64,000 nt of DNA from Streptomyces katrae. Lineage in GTDB: Bacteria > Actinomycetota > Actinomycetes > Streptomycetales > Streptomycetaceae. Both the position numbers and the translations under genes were made by a program. The stretch covers positions 5,307,560-5,371,559 of the forward strand of contig NZ_CP020042.1 of the NCBI RefSeq assembly GCF_002028425.1. The letters run 5' to 3'. Positions 1 to 8,293 of this stretch are shown here, piece after piece. How positions within the stretch are numbered: position 1 is the stretch's first letter; every line of letters begins with the position of its first letter. Below the pieces are notes generated by a model, which did not search any database, was not told where the DNA came from, and saw only the letters and a program-made list of their open reading frames with translations.

Positions 1-816
1 CAGGCCCAGCCGCCGCTGCAGGTCGCCGAGCTGCCCCGGCATCCGCGGCACCCCCAGCTGCCCCAGCGGACCCTGACCGGCCCCCGGAACGCCCTGCGCG
101 TTCCCCGTGGCCGCGCCGGCGCCCACCGCGCCGACCGACTGCTCCGCCATCAGCATCTCGCTCGACTGCAGCAGCACCGTGCCCGCCCCGACGAACTCGA
201 ACTGGTGCTCCTCGCCCGAGGCGCCGCCGAGACCCGTCAGCGCGCGCAGCCCGCCGATCACGCCGGACATGTAGCCGTGGTCGTAGTGGTGGCACGGGGA
301 GGGGCAGTCAGCCCAGCCCACCAGCGCCTGCGGGTCCACGCGCAGCGGCGGCTCCATGAAGACCACCGGACCGTTGGACGCCGCGACGAACTTCCCGGTT
401 CCGATCAGCGTGAGGAAACCCGGCACGATCGACTGCTTCAGCGCGAGGGAGGGCTGGTACGCCAGCAGGTTGCCCGACCGGATGGTCAGGTTGCCGTCGT
501 CCAGGTCGTAGGAGTTCACGTCGAAGGCGCGGTCGGCCAGCAGCATCTTGCCCTGGCCCTCCGCCACCACCCAGTCGCTCGCGTGCAGCGGCGAGTGGAA
601 GCTGGTGCGCAGCAGCCGGTCGAAGCGGCCGTGGCCGATGCCGTTGAACTCGATGCGCCCGTAGTACGAGATCATCTTGCCCTTCTGCAGGAACCACTGG
701 TTCCCCTTGAGCTCCACGCAGAAGGTGTACTTGTTCACGTTGTCGTCGGAGGGCAGCGTGTACGGGTCGAAGACCGTCGGACCGCCCGGCCCGCCGCTCA
801 CGGGGCCAAAGTTCAC
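1..816 (-). CDS. AIM24 family protein, first of three (3' end outside window)
   Basis: This reading frame starts with GTG at 816 and runs without a stop to the window edge, so the C-terminus is missing. The first 272 codons show the beta-rich, glycine-heavy pattern of the AIM24 family (PF01987), including a stretch reading EEHQFEFVGAGTVLLQSSE, followed by an Ala/Gly/Pro/Gln-rich tail. AIM24 proteins are small trimer-forming beta proteins; the bacterial ones have no settled function and the name comes from a mitochondrial protein. The GTG overlaps the stop of the preceding gene by four bases (GTGA), so the two are translationally coupled. It is the most divergent of the three paralogues and the longest. 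Family call fairly sure; role unknown. Confidence 0.8.
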   Translation of the reverse strand, partial: MNFGPVSGGPGGPTVFDPYTLPSDDNVNKYTFCVELKGNQWFLQKGKMISYYGRIEFNGIGHGRFDRLLRTSFHSPLHASDWVVAEGQGKMLLADRAFDVNSYDLDDGNLTIRSGNLLAYQPSLALKQSIVPGFLTLIGTGKFVAASNGPVVFMEPPLRVDPQALVGWADCPSPCHHYDHGYMSGVIGGLRALTGLGGASGEEHQFEFVGAGTVLLQSSEMLMAEQSVGAVGAGAATGNAQGVPGAGQGPLGQLGVPRMPGQLGDLQRRLGL

Positions 817-1463
817 AGCTTCTCCTCCGAGGCCTGTACGTAGACCGCGCCCTGGCCGGACAGTTCCAGCTGGAACGCCTCGCCCGAGCCGCGCCCCACC
901 ATGTCCCGCCAGCCGAGCGCGGTGGAGAGCTTGTTCCTGACGTCCCCGTGGTGGGCCACGTACGCCTGCGGGTCGACGTGGACCGGCCGGTTCGGGGTGA
1001 TGGGGAGCTCGATGACCCCGCCGTGGGCCATCACGGCGACCGCGCCGTGGCCCTTGAGGGTGGTGGTGAACAGGCCCTGCCCCGTCACCTGGCCGCGCAC
1101 CATGCCCATGACCCCGCCCTGCGAGCCCATGAACATCGTGCCCTGCTGGAGGGTGCCGTCGAAGGCGAGCAGCCGGTCCGCCTCCACGTAGAGGGTGTCG
1201 CCCTGGAGGTTGATCACCTGGATGTGGTGGCCGCCGTGGCCGAACATCACCGTGCCGCTGCCCTCCACCTCCATCAGCGGGGTCTGCTCGTTCGCCACCC
1301 GGCGCCCGATCATGCCCATGACGCCGCCCTGGCCGCCGGTGATGCTCGGGGTGAAGGACACCTCGCCGCGGTAGGCGAGCATCGCCCCGCGCTGGCTGTA
1401 CATCTTCTGCCCGGGGACCACCTGGGCCTCGACCATCTTCGAGTTGATCTCGCGGAACGGCAT
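813..1463 (-). CDS. AIM24 family protein, second of three
   Basis: A 216-residue protein. It has the tandem beta-strand pattern of AIM24 proteins: an N-terminal part with QRGAMLAYRGEVSF, repeated GGVMGM turns, and a C-terminal WRDMVGRGSGEAFQLELSG segment that is almost duplicated in the neighbour (IGEGSGEAFQIRFEG). The ATG shares one base with the stop of the upstream gene (TGATG) and its own stop overlaps the next start, so the three paralogues form one operon. No signal peptide or membrane segment is visible. The GGVMGM repeats are rich in glycine and methionine. Cellular role unknown; the tandem triplication suggests a hetero-oligomer, which is inference only. Confidence 0.85.
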   Translation of the reverse strand: MPFREINSKMVEAQVVPGQKMYSQRGAMLAYRGEVSFTPSITGGQGGVMGMIGRRVANEQTPLMEVEGSGTVMFGHGGHHIQVINLQGDTLYVEADRLLAFDGTLQQGTMFMGSQGGVMGMVRGQVTGQGLFTTTLKGHGAVAVMAHGGVIELPITPNRPVHVDPQAYVAHHGDVRNKLSTALGWRDMVGRGSGEAFQLELSGQGAVYVQASEEKL

Positions 1464-2101
1464 CAGATGTCACCCCCGATCGTGTTGCGCTCGCTGGGCT
1501 GCACGTACACCAGGCCCTCGCCCTCGAACCGGATCTGGAACGCCTCGCCGGAGCCCTCGCCGATCAGGGTGCGGAAGGTGATCCCCGACTGGAAGGACTG
1601 CTGGAGGTTGCCGGTGTGGGCGATGTACGCGCCCGGGTCCACCGAGAGGGGGTACTGGGCGCTGACGCGCAGCACCACCGCCGGGCCGTCGGACATGATC
1701 GCCGCCTGGCCGGAGCCCTCCACGGTCGTCGTGAAGAGCCCGTTGCCGGTGCTCGCGCCGCGCAGGCCGGTGAACGTCGTGCCGGTGCGCAGGGAGGAGT
1801 CGGTGCACAGCAGGTTGCTGGACTCGACGTACAGCTTCTCCCCGTGCAGGTTCACCAGGTTGATCTCACTCGCACGGTCCGCGAAATAGCAGGTGCCGTG
1901 CCCCTGTACCTCCATCACGGTCATCTGCTCGCCGGTGAGCCGGCGCGTCACCATTCCGCGGAGGCCTTCGCCGCCGCCCGTCATCTTCTTGAAGGCCATC
2001 TGCCCGTCGTACGCGACCATGGAGCCGTTCTTCGCTTTCACGGCGTCCCCGGTCAGCTCGACGGCCAGCACCTTGCTGCCTTGGAGTCGGAACTGAGCCA
2101 C
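1463..2101 (-). CDS. AIM24 family protein, third of three and first in the operon
   Basis: A 212-residue AIM24-family protein. I chose the GTG at 2101 because the conserved start AQFRLQGSKVLAVEL follows it directly and because a TACCGT hexamer ends exactly 7 nt upstream, which suits a leaderless transcript; no Shine-Dalgarno sequence is visible. A longer frame to 2164 exists but adds an unconserved leader. The protein carries the GSMVAYDGQMAF and GEGSGEAFQI segments seen in its neighbours. It would be the promoter-proximal gene of the three-gene AIM24 operon. Function not established in bacteria. Confidence 0.85.
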   Translation of the reverse strand: MAQFRLQGSKVLAVELTGDAVKAKNGSMVAYDGQMAFKKMTGGGEGLRGMVTRRLTGEQMTVMEVQGHGTCYFADRASEINLVNLHGEKLYVESSNLLCTDSSLRTGTTFTGLRGASTGNGLFTTTVEGSGQAAIMSDGPAVVLRVSAQYPLSVDPGAYIAHTGNLQQSFQSGITFRTLIGEGSGEAFQIRFEGEGLVYVQPSERNTIGGDI

Positions 2102-2114
2102 GGGGATGACGGTA
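2102..2114 (-). promoter_or_regulatory. -10 element and leaderless start of the AIM24 operon
   Basis: On the minus strand TACCGT (2114-2109) is followed by the 7-nt spacer CATCCCC and then the GTG start. This TANNNT-7-start spacing recurs in the window and implies transcription starting at or next to the start codon. A -35 box is not obvious. Confidence 0.5.
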
Positions 2115-2262
2115 TCGGCACCGGGCGGCACCGAACAGGGTCCGGAGGCCGATATGCGCCACATTCGCCGGGGTTGGGGCTTCCGGCCCCCCGCCCGAAG
2201 ATCCCCAGGAGCGGCTGAGACACTGGAACGGCCCCCCCGGTCCCCGGCCCCGAAGGTTCCAC

Positions 2263-2607
2263 GTGGACATCAAGACCGCCTCCGCCCTGCACCGGCTGCG
2301 CCTCATCTCCGTCCCGGAGGCGCTGTCGTTCCCGGCCCTGCTGATCTTCGGCTCCCTGCTGAGCCGGATCTCGGACATCGACTACCTGATGATGCCGCTG
2401 GGCATCCTGCACGGGATCCTGTTCGTCATCTACGCGGTCTTCCTGCTGGACGTGTGGAACAAGGCGAAGTGGCCGCTGAAGAAGGTCGCCCTCTTCTTCC
2501 TGCTGGCGCTGCTGCCGTTCGGCGGGCTCTACGGCGACCGGCTGCTCAAGCGGGACGAGGCCGACAGCGTCGTCGCCGCCCGCGCGCGTGAGGCGGCCCG
2601 GGCGTGA
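2263..2607 (+). CDS. DUF3817 small membrane protein
   Basis: A 114-residue protein with three hydrophobic segments (about residues 18-36, 40-62 and 70-88), matching DUF3817. The family signature is the [21 protein letters not shown] core, here at about residues 48-68: a His-Gly then an aromatic helix ending in a Lys-Ala-Lys-Trp cytoplasmic edge. The start is GTG at 2263 with GAAGG six bases upstream. The stop overlaps the next start (GTGA). A second DUF3817 gene lies at 6065. The function of the family is unknown; it is an integral membrane protein. Confidence 0.85.
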   Translation: MDIKTASALHRLRLISVPEALSFPALLIFGSLLSRISDIDYLMMPLGILHGILFVIYAVFLLDVWNKAKWPLKKVALFFLLALLPFGGLYGDRLLKRDEADSVVAARAREAARA

Positions 2608-2900
2608 TCGTCGCGTTCTCGGTGACCCCGCTGGGGGTGGGTGAGGAGGTCGGCGAGTACGTCGCCGACGCGGTGCGCGTGGTGCGCGAGTCCGGGCTGC
2701 CGAACCGCACCGACGCCATGTTCACCACCGTGGAAGGTGAGTGGGACGAGGTGATGGACGTCGTCCGGCGTGCCGTGGCCGCAGTGGAGGAGCGCGCCCC
2801 GAGGGTCTCCTTCATCTTGAAGGCCGACATCCGCCCTGGCGTCACCGACGGCATCACCTCGAAGGTCGAAACGGTCGAACGCCACCTCGCGCGGGACTGA
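2604..2900 (+). CDS. MTH1187/YkoF-type thiamine-binding protein
   Basis: A 98-residue protein that fits the MTH1187 (DUF77) thiamine-binding fold: it opens with [21 protein letters not shown], has the central [18 protein letters not shown] segment, and ends [20 protein letters not shown]. Family members are beta-alpha-beta proteins that bind thiamine-like compounds or act as accessory factors; they are not known enzymes. The GTG start lies inside the stop of the DUF3817 gene, so the two are coupled. A strong hairpin follows the stop. Confidence is good for the family, low for the ligand in this organism. Confidence 0.85.
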   Translation: MIVAFSVTPLGVGEEVGEYVADAVRVVRESGLPNRTDAMFTTVEGEWDEVMDVVRRAVAAVEERAPRVSFILKADIRPGVTDGITSKVETVERHLARD

Positions 2901-2922
2901 CCCCGCCCCCCGAAGCCGCTTC

Positions 2923-2963
2923 CGCGAGCGCCCCCCGCCCCTTTCCGGCGGGGGGCGCTCGCG
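2923..2963. terminator. Bidirectional hairpin terminator
   Basis: A perfect 17-bp GC-rich stem (2923-2939 with 2947-2963) and a 7-nt loop lie between two convergent genes. There is no T-run, as usual for high-GC actinomycete terminators. Confidence 0.85.
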
Positions 2964-2975
2964 CACGTCCCGGGG

Positions 2976-3971
2976 TCAGTCCGCCGGGGCGCCCGAGGCC
3001 AGGGCTATGGCCAGCGGGGTGCGCTCGTAGCGGACCTGGTGGCCGTGGCGGGCGGAGATCAGCAGGCCCGCCTCCTGAAGCACCTTCAGATGGGCCGAGA
3101 CCGTGGACGCGGCCAGGCCCAGCCGGTGGGCCAGCGCCGTGGTGGACGCCGGCTCCTCCAGGGCGCACAGCACGTCGGCCCGGGCCCGGCCCAGCAGCCG
3201 GGCGAGAGCGGCCGGGGTGTCCTGCCGTACCGGGGTCCACAGGGCGCCGATGCCCCGGGCCGCGTAGACCACGGTCGGCTGCCAGGGCGGTTCGAAGCCG
3301 CCCGCGATCTGCGGCCAGACGAAGGCGCTCGGCATCAGCAGCAGCCCCTGGCCGCCCAGGACCCGCGCGTGGTGGGAGGGCCGCTCGATGGTCAGGGTGA
3401 GAGAGGCGGAGTCCCAGGAGACGTCCGGGTGGAGCCCGTCGAAGAGGGCCTCCAGCCCGCCGGCGGCGAGCCGGCGGGTGTGGAAGAGGACGTCCGCCTC
3501 CAGCAGGGCCCGCAGCCGCGGCCAGTGCGGCTCGACCAGCGCCGTCCAGGCCCGCTCCAAGAGGTCGGCCAGCTCCCGTACGGACCGGGCGGGGTCCGCG
3601 AGCAGGTAACGGCCCAGCTCGCTGTCGAGCGCGCCCGGGGTGCAGGCCAGGGAGCGGCGCATGTCCTCGCGCGCCTCGTCCGGGTCCGCCGCGCGGACCA
3701 GGGCCAGCTCCTCCGCGAAGGAGACGCCCGGTCCCGCCGGCGGCGGGCTGACGAAGTCCGTGCTGTGCCCGCGCCGGGGCATCAGCAGCCACAGCGGCCG
3801 CAGGTCCAGCCCCGCGGCCGCGGCGCGGATCCCGCGCAGCCAGGGCAGGTGGTAGCCCTGCCGGTCGGGGCGCTTGAGGGTGCGCACCGCCTCCTGGGTC
3901 TCCCACAGGGGCGACAGCGCGAACCGGCAGCGCAGCAGGTCCTCGTGCCCGAAGTGGTGGAGCAGTCCCAT
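2976..3971 (-). CDS. ArsR-type winged-helix regulator with DUF5937 domain
   Basis: A 331-residue protein. The C-terminal 75 residues form an ArsR-like winged helix with the recognition segment ASTVSAHLKVLQEAGLLIS and wing RHGHQVRYERTPLA. The long N-terminal part (LLRCRFALSPLWETQEAVR) is typical of DUF5937, which nearly always accompanies this DNA-binding domain in Streptomyces. Start ATG at 3971 has AGGAAGG nine bases upstream. The gene is divergent from an MFS exporter 116 bp away, so it probably represses or activates that exporter and itself. No metal-binding cysteine pair of the classic ArsR type is visible, so the inducer is unlikely to be arsenic. Confidence 0.85.
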   Translation of the reverse strand: MGLLHHFGHEDLLRCRFALSPLWETQEAVRTLKRPDRQGYHLPWLRGIRAAAAGLDLRPLWLLMPRRGHSTDFVSPPPAGPGVSFAEELALVRAADPDEAREDMRRSLACTPGALDSELGRYLLADPARSVRELADLLERAWTALVEPHWPRLRALLEADVLFHTRRLAAGGLEALFDGLHPDVSWDSASLTLTIERPSHHARVLGGQGLLLMPSAFVWPQIAGGFEPPWQPTVVYAARGIGALWTPVRQDTPAALARLLGRARADVLCALEEPASTTALAHRLGLAASTVSAHLKVLQEAGLLISARHGHQVRYERTPLAIALASGAPAD

Positions 3972-4087
3972 GCCCGGCCGCCTTCCTCGTGTACGCGCCG
4001 ACGGTGCCGACCGGGGGACTCTGCCGCAACATTCGTCCCCACGCGAATCACTGCACCCCCGGCCCCGGCCCCGGAAGGCTGTGGCGC

Positions 4088-5461
4088 ATGCCGACCGACT
4101 CCGAAGTCCCCGCCGGCGGGCCCGCCCCCCGCACCGCCCCCCGCCCCGCCGCGTCCGGCGCCCCGGGTGCCGGGCCCGACGTGACGCCGGGCCGCCGCCC
4201 CGCCGCGTCCCCGGCCGCCGGGGCGCCGCCCGCTGCGGGGGACGCCGGACCCGCCGCCGCGGGGGCCGGTTACCGGGACGTGTTCCGCGTCCCCGAGTTC
4301 CCCGCCGTCTTCGCCGCGCACCTGATGTCCGTGCTCGGCGTCGTCGTCGCCGAGATCTCCCTCACCGTCCTGGTCTACCGCGCCACCGGCTCACCCCTGA
4401 TGAGCGCGCTCACCTTCGCCCTCGGCTTCCTCCCCTACGCCTTCGGCGGCACTCTGCTCGCCGGGATCGCCGACCGGTACCCCGCCCGGCGGGTGCTCAC
4501 CGCCTGCGACCTGCTGTGCGCCGCCTGCGCGGCGGCCATGGTCTGGCCGGGCACGCCGATCGCGGGGATCCTCGTCCTGCGCTGCGCCATGGCCTTCGTC
4601 GCGCCGCTCTTCCAGGGCGCCCGCAGCGCCTCCCTCGCCGACATCCTCGGCTCCGGCGAGGCCTTCGTCCTCGGCCGGTCGCTGCTGCGGATGGTCGCGC
4701 AGAGTGCCCAGCTCACCGGCTTCGGCCTCGGCGGCCTGCTGCTGACCGTCACGGCCCCGCGCGGGGCGATCGCCCTCACCGCCGCCGGGTTCCTGGCCTC
4801 CGCCCTGCTGCTGCGCCTGGGCACCCGCCCCCGGCCCGCCCGCGCCGGGGCCGTCCGGCATTCCGCGCTCGGCGGGCTGCGCGCCGTGTTCGGGAACCGC
4901 CGGCTGCGCGCCCTGACCCTGCTGTGCTGGATGCCGTCCGCCTTCACCGTCGTCCCGGAGGCCCTGCTCACCCCCTACGCCGACGGCATCGGCGCCGGGA
5001 CCGTCACCCTCGGGATCCTGATGTGCGCCCTTCCCGTGGGCACCATCGCGGGTGAACTCTGGGCCGGCTCCGCCCTCACCGCGCGGACGCGGGCGCGGAT
5101 CACCGCCCCGCTGGCCGCCGTCTGCCTGCTCCCCCTCCTCCTGTATGCGCTCCGCCCCGGCCCCGTCGCCGTCGCGGTGGCGCTGGTCCTGGCCGGGCTG
5201 GCGCACGCCCATGCCCTCGGCGTCGACCGGATGTACGTGGACGCCGTCCCCGACGAGCTGCGGGGCCGGGCGATGACCCTGCTGAGCACCGGGGTGATGA
5301 CCCTCCAGGGGGTGGGCATGGCGCTGGCCGGAGCCGCCGCCGAGGTCTTCCCCGCCCATGCCGTCGTGGCCGGGTCGGCCGTGCTCGGCACCCTCGTCAT
5401 CCTCGTCCTGCTCGCGGAGCTCCGCGCCACCGGGGCCCGTGCCGGGCGGGCCGAAGAGTGA
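4088..5461 (+). CDS. MFS transporter
   Basis: A 457-residue major facilitator protein. I chose ATG 4088 (MPTDSEV) because GGAAGG lies upstream; the longer frame from 3989 reads through the promoter of the divergent gene. The first 60 residues are a Pro/Ala/Gly-rich tail, then about 12 hydrophobic helices begin at FPAVFAAHLMSVLGVVVAEI. The cytoplasmic loop 2-3 motif is ADRYPARRVL. Related Streptomyces proteins are usually called efflux pumps; substrate unknown. The divergent DUF5937 regulator is the likely controller. The next gene (MarR) starts 43 bp after the stop. Confidence 0.85.
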   Translation: MPTDSEVPAGGPAPRTAPRPAASGAPGAGPDVTPGRRPAASPAAGAPPAAGDAGPAAAGAGYRDVFRVPEFPAVFAAHLMSVLGVVVAEISLTVLVYRATGSPLMSALTFALGFLPYAFGGTLLAGIADRYPARRVLTACDLLCAACAAAMVWPGTPIAGILVLRCAMAFVAPLFQGARSASLADILGSGEAFVLGRSLLRMVAQSAQLTGFGLGGLLLTVTAPRGAIALTAAGFLASALLLRLGTRPRPARAGAVRHSALGGLRAVFGNRRLRALTLLCWMPSAFTVVPEALLTPYADGIGAGTVTLGILMCALPVGTIAGELWAGSALTARTRARITAPLAAVCLLPLLLYALRPGPVAVAVALVLAGLAHAHALGVDRMYVDAVPDELRGRAMTLLSTGVMTLQGVGMALAGAAAEVFPAHAVVAGSAVLGTLVILVLLAELRATGARAGRAEE

Positions 5462-5491
5462 GACGGGCGGCACCGGAAATGAACCGCCCGG

Positions 5492-5504
5492 TAGGGTCTG
5501 GTGG
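5492..5504 (+). promoter_or_regulatory. -10 element, leaderless start of the MarR gene
   Basis: TAGGGT (5492-5497) followed by seven bases and the ATG at 5505. No ribosome binding site is present, so a leaderless mRNA is likely. Confidence 0.5.
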
Positions 5505-6014
5505 ATGCCGAAGCCGCTCAGCCTCCCCTTCGATCCCATCGCCCGCGCCGACGAGCTGTGGCGCCAGCGCTGGGGGCCCGTGCCGTCCATGGCCGCGATC
5601 ACCTCGATCATGCGCGCGCACCAGATCCTGCTCGGCGAGGTCGACGCGGTGGTCAAGCCGTACGGCCTGACCTTCGCCCGGTACGAGGCGCTCGTGCTGC
5701 TCACGTTCTCCCAGGCGGGGGAGCTGCCGATGTCGAAGATCGGCGAGCGCCTGATGGTCCACCCGACCTCGGTGACGAACACCGTGGACCGGCTGGTGAG
5801 GTCCGGGCTGGTGGCCAAGCGGCCCAACCCGCAGGACGGGCGCGGCACGCTCGCCTCGATCACGGAGAAGGGCCGCGAGGTCGTCGAGGCGGCGACCAAG
5901 GACCTGATGGCGGTCGACTTCGGCCTCGGGGTCTACGACGCCGAGGAGTGCGCGGAGATCTTCGCCCTGCTCAGGCCGCTGCGGGTGGCCGCCGGCGACT
6001 TCGAGGAGGGCTGA
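5505..6014 (+). CDS. MarR family transcriptional regulator
   Basis: A 169-residue MarR protein. The winged helix is clear: ELPMSKIGERLMVHPTSVTNTVDRLVRSGLV as HTH, then a wing with RPNPQDGRGTLASITEKG, where the Asp-x-Arg of the wing tip is kept. The start at 5505 (MPKPLSLPFDP) is chosen from the TANNNT element 7 nt upstream; the frame opens earlier but inside the MFS gene. It is followed by a DUF3817 gene on the same strand. The effector is unknown. Such regulators usually respond to phenolic or lipid ligands and often control a neighbouring exporter, here perhaps the MFS gene. Confidence 0.9.
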   Translation: MPKPLSLPFDPIARADELWRQRWGPVPSMAAITSIMRAHQILLGEVDAVVKPYGLTFARYEALVLLTFSQAGELPMSKIGERLMVHPTSVTNTVDRLVRSGLVAKRPNPQDGRGTLASITEKGREVVEAATKDLMAVDFGLGVYDAEECAEIFALLRPLRVAAGDFEEG

Positions 6015-6051
6015 GCGCCGGGGTGCGTCAAGATCGAGCAAATCGGGCGGT

Positions 6052-6064
6052 TACGCTCGACGGC
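6052..6064 (+). promoter_or_regulatory. -10 element, leaderless start of the second DUF3817 gene
   Basis: TACGCT at 6052-6057, spacer CGACGGC, ATG at 6065. The -35 region (around 6028-6033) is only weakly like the consensus. Confidence 0.45.
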
Positions 6065-6394
6065 ATGAAACGAAGCGTGCTGACCCGCTACCGCGTCATG
6101 GCCTACGTGACCGCGGTCATGCTCCTGATCCTCTGTGCCTGCATGGTGGCGAAGTACGGCTTCGACACCGGCGCCGACCTGACCCTCGCGGTCTCGCAGG
6201 TCCACGGCGTGCTCTTCATGATCTACCTGGTCTTCGCCTTCGACCTCGGCTCCAAGGCCAAGTGGCCCTTCGGCAAGCTGCTGTGGGTCCTGGCGTCGGG
6301 CACGATCCCGCTGGCCGCCTTCTTCGTCGAGCGCGGCGTGCGCGCCGAGGTGGAGCCGCTGGTCGCGGACGCCCCGGTCACCGTCGGCGCGTAG
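6065..6394 (+). CDS. DUF3817 small membrane protein, second copy
   Basis: A 109-residue paralogue of the protein at 2263. It has three hydrophobic helices and the same signature, VHGVLFMIYLVFAFDLGSKAKW, in about residues 46-67. The start at 6065 follows a -10-like hexamer by seven bases. The C-terminal 20 residues are acidic and not conserved between the two copies. A hairpin lies 50 bp after the stop, before icmA. Function unknown. Confidence 0.85.
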   Translation: MKRSVLTRYRVMAYVTAVMLLILCACMVAKYGFDTGADLTLAVSQVHGVLFMIYLVFAFDLGSKAKWPFGKLLWVLASGTIPLAAFFVERGVRAEVEPLVADAPVTVGA

Positions 6395-6442
6395 CGGCGT
6401 CCGGGCCCGCTCGCGCGGGACTGCAGCGACGCTCGACATCAC

Positions 6443-6468
6443 ACCCCTGGGGAAGACTCCCCGGGGGT
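6443..6468 (+). terminator. Hairpin upstream of icmA
   Basis: An 11-bp stem (6443-6453 with 6458-6468, one G-T pair) and a 4-nt loop, followed by TTG. It probably ends the DUF3817 transcript just before the icmA promoter. Confidence 0.6.
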
Positions 6469-6474
6469 TTGCCA

Positions 6475-6511
6475 TCGACATTTACTAGGACGTCCTAGTA
6501 AATTCAAAGGC
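6475..6511 (+). promoter_or_regulatory. icmA promoter with a perfect 22-bp palindromic operator
   Basis: TCGACA (6475-6480, five of six to TTGACA), an 18-nt spacer, TAAATT (6499-6504), seven bases, then the ATG. The bases 6481-6502 form a perfect 22-bp palindrome whose right half is the reverse complement of TTTACTAGGAC. It fills the spacer and covers the -10 box, so a bound dimer would block RNA polymerase. The cognate regulator is not identified; a TetR gene lies downstream of icmA. Confidence 0.75.
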
Positions 6512-8212
6512 ATGGACGCTGACGCCATCGAGGAGGGCCGCCGCCGCTGGCAGGCCCGTTATGACAAGGCCCGCAAGCGGGACGCGGACTTCACCACGCT
6601 CTCCGGCGATGAGGTCGACCCCGTCTACGGCCCCCGGCCCGGAGACGCCTACGAGGGCTTCGAGCGCATCGGATGGCCGGGGGAGTACCCCTACACCCGC
6701 GGCCTGCACGCCACCGGCTACCGCGGGCGCACGTGGACCATCCGGCAGTTCGCGGGCTTCGGCAACGCCGAGCAGACCAACGAGCGCTACAAGATGATCC
6801 TGGCCGCCGGAGGCGGCGGGCTCTCGGTCGCCTTCGACATGCCCACCCTGATGGGCCGCGACTCCGACGACCCGCGCTCGCTGGGCGAGGTCGGGCACTG
6901 CGGCGTCGCCATCGACTCCGCCGCCGACATGGAGGTCCTCTTCAAGGACATCCCGCTCGGTGACGTGACCACCTCGATGACCATCTCCGGCCCGGCGGTC
7001 CCCGCCTTCTGCATGTACCTCGTCGCCGCCGAACGGCAGGGCGTCGACCCGTCCGTGCTCAACGGCACCCTCCAGACGGACATCTTCAAGGAGTACATCG
7101 CGCAGAAGGAGTGGCTCTTCGAACCCGAGCCGCACCTGCGCCTGATCGGCGACCTGATCGAGTACTGCGCGAACGGCATCCCGGCCTACAAGCCGCTGTC
7201 CGTCTCCGGGTACCACATCCGCGAGGCCGGGGCCACGGCCGCGCAGGAGCTCGCCTACACCCTCGCCGACGGCTTCGGCTACGTGGAACTCGGCCTTTCC
7301 CGCGGCCTGGACGTGGACCACTTCGCGCCCGGCCTCTCCTTCTTCTTCGACGCGCACCTCGACTTCTTCGAGGAGATCGCCAAGTTCCGCGCCGCCCGCC
7401 GGATCTGGGCCCGCTGGATGAAGGAGGTGTACGGCGCCAAGAACGAGAAGTCGATGTGGCTGCGCTTCCACACGCAGACCGCCGGCGTCTCCCTCACGGC
7501 CCAGCAGCCCTACAACAACGTGGTGCGCACTGCCGTCGAGGCCCTCGCGGCCGTCCTCGGCGGCACCAACTCCCTGCACACCAACGCCCTCGACGAGACC
7601 CTCGCCCTGCCCAGTGAGCAGGCCGCCGAGATCGCGCTGCGCACCCAGCAGGTGCTGATGGAGGAGACCGGCGTCGCCAACGTCGCCGACCCGCTGGGCG
7701 GCTCCTGGTACGTCGAGCAGCTCACGGACCGCATCGAGGCCGACGCCGAGAAGATCTTCGACCAGATCAAGGAACGCGGCCTGCGCGCCCACCCGGACGG
7801 GCAGCACCCGATCGGCCCCATCACCTCGGGCATCCTGCGCGGCATCGAGGACGGCTGGTTCACCGGCGAGATCGCCGAGTCGGCCTTCCAGTACCAGCGC
7901 GCCCTGGAGAAGGGCGAGAAGCGCGTCGTCGGGGTCAACGTCCACCACGGCTCGGTCACCGGCGACCTGGAGATCCTCCGCGTCAGCCACGAGGTCGAGC
8001 GCGAGCAGGTGCGCGTGCTCGCCGCCCGCAAGGAGCGCCGCGACGACGCCAGGGTCACGGCCGCGCTGGCGGCGATGCTGGACGCCGCCCGGGACGGTTC
8101 GAACATGATCCCGGCCATGCTGGACGCGGTGCGGGCCGAGGCCACGATGGGCGAGATCTGCAACGTCCTGCGCGACGAGTGGGGCACCTACACCGAGCCC
8201 CCGGGCTTCTAG
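6512..8212 (+). CDS. icmA: Isobutyryl-CoA mutase large subunit
   Basis: A 566-residue coenzyme-B12 mutase subunit that interconverts isobutyryl-CoA and n-butyryl-CoA together with a small B12-binding subunit. It has the TIM-barrel substrate domain only and lacks the C-terminal B12-binding domain of one-piece mutases; its length equals IcmA of S. cinnamonensis as I recall it. Two active-site residues separate it from methylmalonyl-CoA mutase: Phe80 (in TIRQFAGF, Tyr in MCM) and Gln198 (in KEYIAQKE, Arg in MCM). Both are the isobutyryl-CoA mutase type. No IcmB-like gene is nearby, so the partner must be elsewhere. It links valine and fatty-acid breakdown to butyryl-CoA, a polyketide precursor. 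Expression is probably controlled through the promoter palindrome. Confidence 0.92.
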   Translation: MDADAIEEGRRRWQARYDKARKRDADFTTLSGDEVDPVYGPRPGDAYEGFERIGWPGEYPYTRGLHATGYRGRTWTIRQFAGFGNAEQTNERYKMILAAGGGGLSVAFDMPTLMGRDSDDPRSLGEVGHCGVAIDSAADMEVLFKDIPLGDVTTSMTISGPAVPAFCMYLVAAERQGVDPSVLNGTLQTDIFKEYIAQKEWLFEPEPHLRLIGDLIEYCANGIPAYKPLSVSGYHIREAGATAAQELAYTLADGFGYVELGLSRGLDVDHFAPGLSFFFDAHLDFFEEIAKFRAARRIWARWMKEVYGAKNEKSMWLRFHTQTAGVSLTAQQPYNNVVRTAVEALAAVLGGTNSLHTNALDETLALPSEQAAEIALRTQQVLMEETGVANVADPLGGSWYVEQLTDRIEADAEKIFDQIKERGLRAHPDGQHPIGPITSGILRGIEDGWFTGEIAESAFQYQRALEKGEKRVVGVNVHHGSVTGDLEILRVSHEVEREQVRVLAARKERRDDARVTAALAAMLDAARDGSNMIPAMLDAVRAEATMGEICNVLRDEWGTYTEPPGF

Positions 8213-8230
8213 CCCCGTCCGCCGGTGCCC

Positions 8231-8275
8231 AGGGCCGGCCGCGCGGTTCCCCACGGGGAGCCCGCGGCCGGCCCT
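8231..8275. terminator. Bidirectional hairpin between icmA and the TetR gene
   Basis: A perfect 13-bp stem (8231-8243 with 8263-8275) with a further paired inner part, between two convergent genes. Confidence 0.8.
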
Positions 8276-8293
8276 GCGCGTGCTCCGGGCGCC

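Noticed and set aside
2976..3971. Arsenic or metal sensor of the ArsR family
   Set aside because: The DNA-binding domain is ArsR-like, but no cysteine pair or other metal site is visible and no metal-resistance gene is nearby.
6512..8212. Methylmalonyl-CoA mutase
   Set aside because: Phe80 and Gln198 stand where methylmalonyl-CoA mutase has Tyr and Arg, and the B12-binding domain is absent. Isobutyryl-CoA mutase fits better.
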